From: Thermoanaerobaculia bacterium
GTDB lineage: Bacteria; Acidobacteriota; Thermoanaerobaculia; Multivoradales; Multivoraceae
Assembly: GCA_022822365.1 (NCBI GenBank)
Contig: JAJEBV010000021.1
Coordinates: forward strand, 93,531 to 157,530
Direction: 5' to 3'
Length of the DNA stretch: 64,000 bases
Shown one piece after another: positions 16,899 to 25,033 of this stretch. The position numbers were made by a program, and so were the translations under genes. Below the pieces are notes generated by a model. The model worked only from the letters and a program-made list of their open reading frames with translations, did no database searches and was not told the origin of the DNA. How positions within the stretch are numbered: the first letter of the stretch is position 1; every line of letters begins with the position of its first letter.

Positions 16899-19800
16899 TC
16901 AGAACTGGAGCCGCAACCCCGCCCGCACCCGCCGGCTGGTCTGGAAGGCGACCGGCAGCGACTCGCGTGGATCCGGCCTTGCCCCCTGCGCTGCCGCGGC
17001 GACGAGCAGGTCGGGCTGGGCCGGGCCGACGAGCACCGGGTCCAGGTAGGCGAGAGGCCAGAGCTGATCGGCAGCGTCCTGGTCGAAGACGTTGAGGGCC
17101 TCGGCGAACAGGGAAAGCCGCCTGTCGTCTGAGCGAAGCGGCACGCGGTAGGTCAGGGAGAGGTCCGCGCGCTTGAGATCGGCGCTCTTGACCGGCGCGT
17201 CCGCGCCAGGCGCCAGGGGGGTCAGGCCCGTGCTGAGGATGCGCCTCGCTTCGTCGACCCGCACGGTCAAGGCCCGCGGCACGTAGGCAGCCCCCGTGCG
17301 GAAGCGGTAGACGAGAGCCATCAGCCAGCGTTCGCCCGGCGACAGAACGAGCCAGCCGGAAAGCTGATGCTCGCGGTCGATGCTCAGGCGTCGGCTGTCG
17401 CTCGTGACATCGAACACGTCGCAAGGCACGGGCGAGGAGCAGAGGTCGAGGGCGGCCAGGAGCGGATGGGCGCCAGGCAGGGTTCCGGCCTCCAGCCCGA
17501 GTCCGCCGGCCTCGTGGTTGCCGGTGAGGCGGCTCAGGAGGTACGAAAAGTGGATCCTCCAGGAGGGCCTGAAGCCGACGTTGGCGTTGAGCTCGGCGCC
17601 CCACCAGTCCTGTTCGAGCTGGGGAAGCTCGCCGCCGGCGCCGCGGCCGGGGGTCAGCAACGTCGGCACGACCTCGCCGCCGGCCGGTAGCGGCATGAGA
17701 CGGATGCCGTCCCGCAGGCGCCGTCGGGAGACGCGGGCCGAAATCACGACGTCGGGCAGGAACTGATAGCCCGTCCCCAACTGGAGCTCGCGCACCCGGC
17801 CCGGACGGAGATCCGGATCGACCGCCGCCCTCGCGAAGTCGAGGCCGGCGCCGCTGTAGCCCCCGGTCGCGTCCAGCGTCGCGACCGCGTCGAGGTCGGA
17901 GCGACCCGCCCGCGGCCGGGAGACGTCGATGTGCCACCAGGCGGCGCCGCCATAGACCTTCCATCTTCCGCGGCCGGCGACGTCCCAGACGAACGCGAGC
18001 CGCGGTTCAGTGCGGTCCGCGAACTCGAGGTCGAGGGGACCCGCCTGTTCCTCTTCAGCGCGAAGCCCGCCGTGCAGGGTCAGGTGCCTCCGGAAGGCGC
18101 CGCCCACGCGCCAGGCGTCCTGCACGTAGAGGGCGCGCTTCTCCTGCCGCAGGCCGGCGGCGCCGAGCGGTCCACCGCTCCAGGCGTCGAGCCTGCCGCC
18201 CGGAAAACGCAGCATCCGTCCGGAGCGCTCGGAACGGACGAGCTCCAGACTGCTCCTGGAGTCCTGAATACCGATCTCCAGCGTGTGGTCGAAGAGGAAG
18301 AACGACGGCTCGACCGCCCAGTTCCGGCGTTCCGCGGCGCGGCGGACCCGGTTCGGCGGCGCGGCCTCGTACCAACCCGACGGCCGGCCGGGCGCCGGCG
18401 CCGCGAAGTACAGGCCCGCGCCCTGCCAGGGATCGCCGTTCTCGACGACGTCGGATCGGCCGCCGAACACCCGCAGCCACAGGCGATCGGTGACGCCCCA
18501 TTCGACGTTGAGGCTGGTGGTCTGCCGTCGCGACCGGTCACTCTCGGTTCCGTCCAGCGACGGCAGGACCTGCAGCGCGGGCCGCCGGCCATCGAGGTCC
18601 CCGGACCCGGTGTGGTGCTTCAGCGTCAGGTTGCTGGCCGAACCCGCCCACCAGTCGAGCTTGCCGACCGACTGCTCGATCGTCTCGTCCCAGGTCATCG
18701 GCGCGCCCGCGCCGAACAGGCTCTCCGTGCCGCGGGTGCGGCTTCGCGAGTAACCGCCGAACGCGCGGGCGCGCTTGTCCCGCAACGGGCCGCCGGCGAA
18801 GAGCGTCGCCTCGTCGCCCTCGACGCGCCTCCTGTCCCGGCCGCCTGCCGGCGCCTCCCCGGCGTCAAGCAGGCGCAGGGCGAGCCGCTCGCCGCTGTCG
18901 AGCGGTTCGACCGTCGACCAGCCGCCGTTCACCCGCCAGTCGGTCCCTCCCGAGCGCGTGATCAGGTCGATGTGCGGACCGGCCATCGTCGCCGCCAGTT
19001 CCATCGTCCAGACGCGCACCTGATCCACCCAGCGCGGATCGATGGCGGTCGACCCCGGTTCGCGCAGCGCGCTCTCCTGACCGTCGATCCGGTAGTTGGC
19101 GAAGCCGGGCGGCCAGCCGTTGACCGCGACGTCCGCGTCCAGGGCGTCGAGGCCGGAGGCCAGGTCCAGATTGAACGCCGCGACGGGACCGGGCAACTGC
19201 CGCAGGTCGTCGCCCGCCAGGACGTTCCCGTCGCTGCCGGTGACCACGTCGAGCAAGGGCGAGGAGACGAGGTCGAGCGCCGACGCGCTGCCGGCCCGCA
19301 TGTGGAAGTCCACCCGCAACACGCCGCCCGCAACCAGGATCAGGTTCTCGACCACGGAGGTCGCGTAGCCGTCCACGCTCGCCTCGACGTAGTAGTCGCC
19401 CGGAGGCAGACCCGGCGCCCGGAAGCTGCCGCCGCGACCGGCGCGAACCGTCTGGGTGCTGTGCAACTGGTCGCCGGTGATCCTGATCTCGGCGCCCGGC
19501 AACGGGACATCGGTGGCGGCGTCGCGCACCTGGCCGTTGATCTCGCCGTTCAGACCGGCGTAAGCCGGGCGCGGCCAGAGAAGCGCCACGCCGGCAAGCG
19601 CCACGACAAGCACGGTCGACACTGCCGGCGCCGCCGCCAGTCGACTCGGCTCCCGTTTCGGCAGGAGCAGGGAAGAACAGGCGGACACGAGACCGACGAC
19701 GGCGCCGGCCTGCAGCACCGAGGTCAGTTCAAAACGATCGGCAAGTCCTCCGATGCCCCAGGTGGCAAGCCCGCCCGTCGCGAACAGGAAGCCGAGCGCC

Positions 19801-20828
19801 GTTCCCGAAGCCAGACCCCGGCGCCAGGGCAGCAGTTCCTGGGCCATGACGATCAGGATGGAGTGCGACGCCCCGAGCAACGCTCCGCACGGCAGGACGA
19901 CGGCGAAGATGAGACTCCCGGAGCCCGGCACCAGGGCCAGCAGCAGGGAACCCAGCAGCGTGGTCAGGAAGACGATCGGACGTCGCCCCCAGCGATCGGC
20001 CCAGGCCCCCGCCAGCACCGCGGTGACGGCGCCCCCGAGCAGGAACAGCCCGCTGGCCAGCCCCTGAGCCGAGGAGCTGTATCCCCGCTGGCTCAACAGG
20101 AGAGGCAGGAAGGCCATCGTTCCGAACATGGCCCAGGAGCGGCTGGCGAACACCAGCGCCAGGAGAGCGATGACGCCGCCGCGCACCGGTCGCCGCCGGC
20201 TTGCCGGCGCTTCCGCGGAAACGGCCGGCGTCCCTTCGGCAGGCCGCGACGGACCCGGCACGGCATGGAGCCGGCGCGGACCCATCGCGAACGCCATGAA
20301 GATCGGCACGGGCAATGCCAGGAGTACGAGCCAGTAGATCCCGTTGAGCCCCGCGCGATCGAGAGCCAGCCCCGCCAGGGCCGGCCCGGTGGTTAGCCCG
20401 AGCTGACCGCAGAAGAAGAAGATGGCCGTGAACGTGGCCGAACGGGCGAGGTTCACCGTGCTGGAGTGCATGACTCCCAGGGGATGAAAGGCGCCCGAGG
20501 CAACCGCCGCGAGCGCGAACGGGACGAGGAACAGGAGGAACCTCCCCGTGGCGGCGGCCGCATAGACCGCCAGCGCCATGCAGGCCAGGTTGAAGGCGAC
20601 GCTGAACGGTCCCAGGAAGCGGCTGCCGACCCGATCGACCAGCCAGCCGAACGCCGGCTGGGTAGTCCCGGCCAGGACCTGGAACAGTCCCACGGCCAGA
20701 CCGATCTGGGCGGCGCTCAGGTTGAGCGGCCCGCTGAGGAAGGCGAGCAGCACCGGCCCCATGCTGTTGAAGATGTCGATCCCGAGGTGACCGACGGCAA
20801 CAGCCGCGAAAATGCGTCGCCCGTTCAT
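16899..20828 (-). CDS. In-frame fusion: MFS transporter (1-400) plus TonB-receptor-like outer-membrane protein (403-1309)
   Basis: One uninterrupted 1309-codon frame encodes two proteins that normally sit in different membranes. Residues 1 to about 395 form a 12-helix MFS transporter resembling the Fsr (fosmidomycin-resistance) branch. Then PKREPSR (cytoplasmic-type positive residues) leads to a hydrophobic stretch at about 404-418 ending in the signal-peptidase-like site AYA-G. The remainder begins with a CarboxypepD_reg-like domain (GQVRDAATDVPLPGAEIRI), a plug-like region and a beta-barrel ending in Phe (AGLRLQF), as in TonB-dependent or Oar-like receptors. An internal GTG at 19622 preceded by GGGAG could start a separate barrel protein. 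Either true fusion with processing, or two genes without an intervening stop. Confidence 0.8.
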   Translation of the reverse strand: MNGRRIFAAVAVGHLGIDIFNSMGPVLLAFLSGPLNLSAAQIGLAVGLFQVLAGTTQPAFGWLVDRVGSRFLGPFSVAFNLACMALAVYAAAATGRFLLFLVPFALAAVASGAFHPLGVMHSSTVNLARSATFTAIFFFCGQLGLTTGPALAGLALDRAGLNGIYWLVLLALPVPIFMAFAMGPRRLHAVPGPSRPAEGTPAVSAEAPASRRRPVRGGVIALLALVFASRSWAMFGTMAFLPLLLSQRGYSSSAQGLASGLFLLGGAVTAVLAGAWADRWGRRPIVFLTTLLGSLLLALVPGSGSLIFAVVLPCGALLGASHSILIVMAQELLPWRRGLASGTALGFLFATGGLATWGIGGLADRFELTSVLQAGAVVGLVSACSSLLLPKREPSRLAAAPAVSTVLVVALAGVALLWPRPAYAGLNGEINGQVRDAATDVPLPGAEIRITGDQLHSTQTVRAGRGGSFRAPGLPPGDYYVEASVDGYATSVVENLILVAGGVLRVDFHMRAGSASALDLVSSPLLDVVTGSDGNVLAGDDLRQLPGPVAAFNLDLASGLDALDADVAVNGWPPGFANYRIDGQESALREPGSTAIDPRWVDQVRVWTMELAATMAGPHIDLITRSGGTDWRVNGGWSTVEPLDSGERLALRLLDAGEAPAGGRDRRRVEGDEATLFAGGPLRDKRARAFGGYSRSRTRGTESLFGAGAPMTWDETIEQSVGKLDWWAGSASNLTLKHHTGSGDLDGRRPALQVLPSLDGTESDRSRRQTTSLNVEWGVTDRLWLRVFGGRSDVVENGDPWQGAGLYFAAPAPGRPSGWYEAAPPNRVRRAAERRNWAVEPSFFLFDHTLEIGIQDSRSSLELVRSERSGRMLRFPGGRLDAWSGGPLGAAGLRQEKRALYVQDAWRVGGAFRRHLTLHGGLRAEEEQAGPLDLEFADRTEPRLAFVWDVAGRGRWKVYGGAAWWHIDVSRPRAGRSDLDAVATLDATGGYSGAGLDFARAAVDPDLRPGRVRELQLGTGYQFLPDVVISARVSRRRLRDGIRLMPLPAGGEVVPTLLTPGRGAGGELPQLEQDWWGAELNANVGFRPSWRIHFSYLLSRLTGNHEAGGLGLEAGTLPGAHPLLAALDLCSSPVPCDVFDVTSDSRRLSIDREHQLSGWLVLSPGERWLMALVYRFRTGAAYVPRALTVRVDEARRILSTGLTPLAPGADAPVKSADLKRADLSLTYRVPLRSDDRRLSLFAEALNVFDQDAADQLWPLAYLDPVLVGPAQPDLLVAAAAQGARPDPRESLPVAFQTSRRVRAGLRLQF

Positions 20829-20887
20829 GAGACAGTGATGGCGGCGCGAGATGACGTCACCGCGGCGAAGATGCGCCGGCCGTTCAC
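20825..20887 (-). CDS. Possible 20-residue upstream peptide duplicating the MFS start
   Basis: A GTG frame of 20 codons, beginning VNGRRIFAAV, is nearly the same as the MFS start MNGRRIFAAV. It ends in a TGA that overlaps the MFS ATG (TCATGA). At the DNA level 22 bp are repeated 59 bp apart with three mismatches. This is either a tandem duplication of the gene start or a leader peptide whose translation is coupled to the transporter. GGGG lies 6 bp before the GTG. Confidence 0.35.
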   Translation of the reverse strand: MNGRRIFAAVTSSRAAITVS

Positions 20888-20897
20888 CTGCGGCCCC

Positions 20898-22676
20898 TCA
20901 GTCGGCGTCGCCGGGCGCGTCTCCACGCGACGCGCTGGCGCCGCCGCCTCGCCGCGGGTCCGCCACGCCGAGCAGGCTCGACCCCTCCACCAGGATGGCC
21001 GACACGTCGCCGCTCAGGCCGCGTTCGAACAGCTCGTGGCCTCTGGCCGCCAGACCGTCGAGCGTCTCCGCGGCAAGACCGCCCTCCTCGTAGAAGACCT
21101 GGTCCGGCCACGCCTGGTGATGAACCCTGGGGCTCTCGACCGCCCGCTGCAGGCCCATCCCGTGGTCGATCACGTTCGAGACGACGTGGTAGACGGTCGT
21201 GATGATCGTCGGTCCCCCCGGCGTGCCAACGACCATCTTCAGCGCGCCCTCCGGGTCGAGCACGATGCTCGGAGTCATCGACGACAGCATCCGTTTGCCG
21301 GGGACGATGGCGTTGTTCTCGCCCTCGACCAGGCCGAACTGGTTCGGTTGACCGGGTGAGGCGGCGAAGTCGTCCATCTCGTTGTTCAGCAGGAAGCCGG
21401 CGCCGGTGACCGTGACCGCGTTGCCGAAGCCGCTGTTGATCGTCGTCGTCACGGATGCCGCGTTGCCCCAGCGGTCGACGACGGAGTAGTGCGTCGTTTC
21501 GGTGCTCTCGGCCGGCGGCGCCACTTCCACCGGCGGCAGGGGCGTAGCCCGTTCGGGATCGATCCGCTCCCGCAGCGCGTCGGCGTACTCCTGCGATTCG
21601 AACTGGCCGCGCGGCACGTCGACGAAGTCCGGATCGCCGAGCAGCGTGTTGCGGTCGCGAAACGCCAGCCGCATCGTCTCGGCCTCGAGATGAATCAGGT
21701 CGGCGCTGCCGAAGGGCGGCAGCGGTTCCCACCCCTCGAGGACGTTCAGGATCAGGCCCAGGGTGAGACCGCCCGACGACACCGGCGGCATCGAGTAGAT
21801 CGTGTGGCCGCGATATCCGACCTCCACCGGGTCCCGCCAGACCGGCGCGTACTCCTCGAGGTCCTGGTGCGACATGAGACCGCCGCCCCGCTCCATCTCG
21901 GCGACGATCAGGTCGGCGACGGGGCCGCGGTAGAAGCCGTCCGGCCCCTGCTCCGCGATCGCCGTCAGCGTCGCGGCGAGGTCGGGTTGGGCCAGCATCG
22001 CGCCCGGCGCCGGCGCCTCGCCGTCGACCAGAAACTGCATGGCGCTCGCGGGGAACCGGTTCAGCCTCGGCGCCGCCGATTCGAGGCTCCGCGACCGCAC
22101 CTCGTCGACCTCGTGGCCGCGCGCCAGCTCGATCGCCGGCGCCACCAGGTCGCCCCAGGGCAGGGTGCCGTGCTCCCGGTGCATCTCCCACAGCCCGGCC
22201 ACCGAGCCCGGAACGCCAGCCGCGAGGTGGCCGATCACCGCGCTCTCGGCGACCTTGCCGTCGGCGTCCACGAACATGTCCCGGGTGGCCGCGGCCGGCG
22301 CCTTCTCGCGGTAGTCGAGCGCGCGAACCTCGCCGTCGTTCGATCGATAGACCAGGAAGCCGCCGCCGCCGATGTTGCCTGCCGCCGGCAGGACCGCGGC
22401 GAGAGCGAAACCGACCGCAACGGCCGCGTCGATCGCGTTGCCGCCCCGTTCCAGGATCGCGGCGCCGGCGTCGGAGGCGAGTCCGTGGCCGCTGACGACC
22501 ATTCCGGCCTCGCCCCGGGCTACATCCGCGGTGCCGTAGAGCGGCCAGGAAGCCTCCGTATCCGGCGCGGCATCCGGCCCCCCGCAAGCCGATCCCAGCA
22601 GCAGGAGAGGCACGAGCAGCCAACTCACCGCGCGGGGGACCCGCGGGCGCCAGGCGGTGGTCGCGGGCCGGCTCAT
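20898..22676 (-). CDS. ggt: Gamma-glutamyltransferase, lipoprotein-anchored
   Basis: A 592-residue Ntn-hydrolase that removes or transfers the gamma-glutamyl group of glutathione and similar peptides in the periplasm. It starts at ATG 22676 with a lipoprotein signal (lipobox LGSAC, then GG). The autocleavage nucleophile is T394 in TTHYSVVDRWGN, and the small subunit continues with NSGFGN, LLNNEMDDF, PGKRMLSSMTPS and GTPGGP. All are standard for an active heterodimer-forming enzyme. It is divergent from a glutamate-cysteine ligase gene, which makes a gamma-glutamyl peptide role likely. The MFS fusion gene lies 69 bp downstream on the same strand. A TACCGT box 10 bp before the ATG is the likely promoter. 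Confidence 0.93.
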   Translation of the reverse strand: MSRPATTAWRPRVPRAVSWLLVPLLLLGSACGGPDAAPDTEASWPLYGTADVARGEAGMVVSGHGLASDAGAAILERGGNAIDAAVAVGFALAAVLPAAGNIGGGGFLVYRSNDGEVRALDYREKAPAAATRDMFVDADGKVAESAVIGHLAAGVPGSVAGLWEMHREHGTLPWGDLVAPAIELARGHEVDEVRSRSLESAAPRLNRFPASAMQFLVDGEAPAPGAMLAQPDLAATLTAIAEQGPDGFYRGPVADLIVAEMERGGGLMSHQDLEEYAPVWRDPVEVGYRGHTIYSMPPVSSGGLTLGLILNVLEGWEPLPPFGSADLIHLEAETMRLAFRDRNTLLGDPDFVDVPRGQFESQEYADALRERIDPERATPLPPVEVAPPAESTETTHYSVVDRWGNAASVTTTINSGFGNAVTVTGAGFLLNNEMDDFAASPGQPNQFGLVEGENNAIVPGKRMLSSMTPSIVLDPEGALKMVVGTPGGPTIITTVYHVVSNVIDHGMGLQRAVESPRVHHQAWPDQVFYEEGGLAAETLDGLAARGHELFERGLSGDVSAILVEGSSLLGVADPRRGGGASASRGDAPGDAD

Positions 22677-22686
22677 GGCGGCGTTC

Positions 22687-22692
22687 ACGGTA
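22687..22692 (-). promoter_or_regulatory. Putative extended -10 box of ggt (near-leaderless)
   Basis: TGATACCGT on the minus strand, an extended -10 whose hexamer ends 10 bp before the ATG. No Shine-Dalgarno lies between it and the start. Confidence 0.4.
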
Positions 22693-22742
22693 TCAGAGCA
22701 CCCCGCGTCGACGGGTGTGCGCGCGCGGCCGGAGGGGAGGGA

Positions 22743-22748
22743 TACGCT
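22743..22748 (+). promoter_or_regulatory. Putative -10 box of the glutamate-cysteine ligase gene
   Basis: TACGCT lies 29 bp before the ATG at 22778. In contrast to the leaderless genes, the short leader here carries an AGGAG Shine-Dalgarno. Confidence 0.35.
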
Positions 22749-22777
22749 TGTCGCGTTTCCCACCCAGGAGCGCACTC

Positions 22778-23887
22778 ATGAAGACGAGCCTCCCCGAGCT
22801 GACGATCGGGATCGAAGAGGAGTACCAGATCATCGATCCCGAAACCCGGGAGTTGAAGCCCTTCATCCAGAAGTTCCTGGAGCAGGGCCAGATCGTGCTC
22901 CAGGAGCAGATCAAGGCGGAGCAGTTGCAGTGCCAGGTCGAGGTCGGCAGCGAGGTCTGCCGCTCGATCGACGAGGCCCGTCACGAGCTCATCCGTCTCC
23001 GCCGGTCGATCGCTCACCTGGCCTCGAGAAACGGCCTCCGCATCGCGGCCGCCAGCACCCATCCGTTCTCCTCGTGGCAGGAGCAGGACGTCACGGAGGC
23101 GCAGCGTTACATCAAGCTGCAGGAGAACTTCGGCGACGTGGCCCGGCGCATGCTGATCTTCGGCATGCACGTCCACATCGGCGTGCCGGACGAGGCGCTG
23201 CGCATCGACGTGATGGACCAGTCGCTCTACTTCCTGCCCCACCTGCTGGCCCTGTCCACCAGCTCGCCGCTCTGGCAGGGGCGGGACACCGGGCTCAAGT
23301 CCTACCGCTCGGTGGTCTTCGAGAGCCTTCCCCGCACCGGTCTGCCGCCGTCGCTGCGGTCCTACGCCGAGTACGAGCGTCTCGTGAAAGTCCTGGTTCA
23401 GACGAAGTGCATCGAGGAGCCGACGCAGATCTGGTGGGACGTGCGGCCGCACCCGAAGTTTCCGACGATCGAGTTCCGGGTGTTCGACGTCTGCACGAAG
23501 ATCGACGAAGCGCTCTGCCTGACCGCCCTGCTGATGGCGATCGTCGGCAAGCTGATCCGCCTCCGCCACAACAACCAGGCCTGGCGCCGCTACCCCCGCC
23601 ACCTCCTCTACGAGAACAAGTGGCGCGCGATCCGCTACGGCATCGACGGCAAGCTGATCGACTTCGGCAAAGGCGAGGAGGTGCCGCTCCGCTTCCTCAC
23701 GCTGGAACTCCTCGACTTCGTCGACGACGTGCTCGACGAACTCGGCGTCCGCAAGGAAGCCGAGTACGTCCACACGATTCTCGCCGACGGCACCAGCGCG
23801 GACCGCCAGTTGAAGCGAGCCGAAGGAGGCGATCTGAACGCCGTCGTCGACGGCCTCATCGAAGAGACCCGCGAAGGCTGCGACTGA
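22778..23887 (+). CDS. Carboxylate-amine ligase / glutamate-cysteine ligase (GCS2 family)
   Basis: 369 residues of the GCS2 (YbdK-type) family, ATP-dependent ligases that join the gamma-carboxyl of glutamate to cysteine or another amine. The ATP/metal motif GIEEEYQIIDP opens the protein, followed by ASTHPFSSW, FGMHVHIGV and WWDVRPHPKFPTIEFRVFD, all characteristic. The ATG at 22778 has AGGAG 8 bp upstream. The divergent ggt gene and the glutathione-dependent frmA at 11 kb suggest that this organism makes or handles gamma-glutamyl thiols; a glutathione synthetase is not in the window. The 3' end overlaps that of the convergent VanZ-like gene by 32 bp. Confidence 0.9.
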   Translation: MKTSLPELTIGIEEEYQIIDPETRELKPFIQKFLEQGQIVLQEQIKAEQLQCQVEVGSEVCRSIDEARHELIRLRRSIAHLASRNGLRIAAASTHPFSSWQEQDVTEAQRYIKLQENFGDVARRMLIFGMHVHIGVPDEALRIDVMDQSLYFLPHLLALSTSSPLWQGRDTGLKSYRSVVFESLPRTGLPPSLRSYAEYERLVKVLVQTKCIEEPTQIWWDVRPHPKFPTIEFRVFDVCTKIDEALCLTALLMAIVGKLIRLRHNNQAWRRYPRHLLYENKWRAIRYGIDGKLIDFGKGEEVPLRFLTLELLDFVDDVLDELGVRKEAEYVHTILADGTSADRQLKRAEGGDLNAVVDGLIEETREGCD

Positions 23888-24977
23888 TCGCCGCGACGGG
23901 CAGGAGAATCGAAACCGCAGCGAGCAGCCACGGCAGGTAGCTCGGCCAGATCCAGATCCTGTTGCCGCCGGCCGGGCTTGTGTAGGTCGGGACGGGGACG
24001 GCGCCTTCCTGCTGGAGGCGTTGGACCCGATCCGGCGGGAAGGCGTGGCGCAGGTCGCCCTCGGGATTCCGGACTTCTTCGACCACGGCCGCGTAGTAGC
24101 GGTTGAGGATCGCCTCTTCGGCTGAGGCGGTGGCCCAGTCTTCGGCGTCGAAGGCCTCGTTGCGGGTCTGGACGTGCCAGGCGGCCTCGGACAGGAAGTG
24201 GTCTTCGATGTGCCAGGGCTGGAGGACCATCGGCGGCTGTTCTGTGGCCCAGCGGCCGCGGCGGCTCTCGTTGAGACGCTCCAGACGCTCGGCGCTGTAG
24301 TAGCTGCGGAAGCTGCCGAGTTCCGGGTCGACGATTCGGTGGCCGAGGTTCGTCAGGTCGACGAGGCCGGCCGACGCAGCGACGAGGACGATCCACAGCG
24401 CGGCGATCGTCCGGCGTTCCGCGGGGTCGGGCGCCCGGGTGTCGAATCCGAACAGGCCCACGCCAAAGACGACGCCGCAGCCGGCTGCCGACGAGTTCAG
24501 CAGGCAGTCGTAGAAGTCGCCGGCGCGGACCCAGACCAGCCACTGGATGAACTCGTCGGCGATCCCGACGAGCGAGGTCAGGACGGCGGCCGAGAACGCG
24601 GCGGCGATCGCCGACCGGCCGCCGCGCAGGAACGCCCGGTAGAGCAAGAGCGCGACGAGCCCGTAGAGGACCAGGTGCATCCGTTCCAGGGCCGACTCTT
24701 CCGGGCGGCCCCGGGCCAGGGCGGTCGCCTGGACCACCGCCCAGAGCGCTCCGGCCGCGAGCGCGGCGTAGTTGTTCCATCGGAGCCGCCGCGAGGAGCG
24801 GACGATCCAGACCACGAACGCCGCCGCGGCGCCCCAGAACAGGATCGTCGGCACGATGACCAGGAGCGAACGGTCCACGTCCTCCTGGATCCAGCGGGTC
24901 AGGCGGCCCAGGAAGGGCGCCGAGCCGACGATCCAGAGAGCAAGGAGACTCGGTGCGATGAAGCCGGTCCGTCGCAT
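23856..24977 (-). CDS. VanZ-like polytopic membrane protein
   Basis: A 373-residue membrane protein. The N-terminal half has about five membrane segments with VanZ-family signatures: ERMHLVLYGLVALLL and, two helices on, ADEFIQWLVWVRAGDFYDCLLN followed by a small-residue helix. VanZ proteins are linked to low-level teicoplanin resistance but most homologues have no known role. A soluble stretch of about 120 residues (rich in Arg, Glu and Trp) is inserted before a final membrane helix and a basic tail, which is longer than VanZ itself. The start at ATG 24977 is the first with a good hydrophobic N-terminus. It is divergent from the sterol-methyltransferase-like operon. Confidence 0.72.
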   Translation of the reverse strand: MRRTGFIAPSLLALWIVGSAPFLGRLTRWIQEDVDRSLLVIVPTILFWGAAAAFVVWIVRSSRRLRWNNYAALAAGALWAVVQATALARGRPEESALERMHLVLYGLVALLLYRAFLRGGRSAIAAAFSAAVLTSLVGIADEFIQWLVWVRAGDFYDCLLNSSAAGCGVVFGVGLFGFDTRAPDPAERRTIAALWIVLVAASAGLVDLTNLGHRIVDPELGSFRSYYSAERLERLNESRRGRWATEQPPMVLQPWHIEDHFLSEAAWHVQTRNEAFDAEDWATASAEEAILNRYYAAVVEEVRNPEGDLRHAFPPDRVQRLQQEGAVPVPTYTSPAGGNRIWIWPSYLPWLLAAVSILLPVAAISRSLRGSLR

Positions 24978-24997
24978 GGGCTTGGGCGGCACACGGC

Positions 24998-25003
24998 TAT
25001 CAT
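24998..25003 (+). promoter_or_regulatory. Putative -10 box (TATCAT) of the sterol-methyltransferase operon
   Basis: TATCAT is a good -10 match 30 bp before the ATG at 25034. The short leader holds GAAGGGAG as Shine-Dalgarno. I see no further promoter before the six genes downstream. Confidence 0.4.
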
Positions 25004-25033
25004 GAACCAACGAGAGAGTTGAAGGGAGTCCCC

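Noticed and set aside
17931..20396. Long plus-strand open frame of more than 800 codons opposite the MFS/TonB-receptor-like gene
   Set aside because: It is antisense to a gene with clear domains, is rich in Arg/Pro/Gly as expected from a GC-rich shadow frame, and has no motif or ribosome-binding site.
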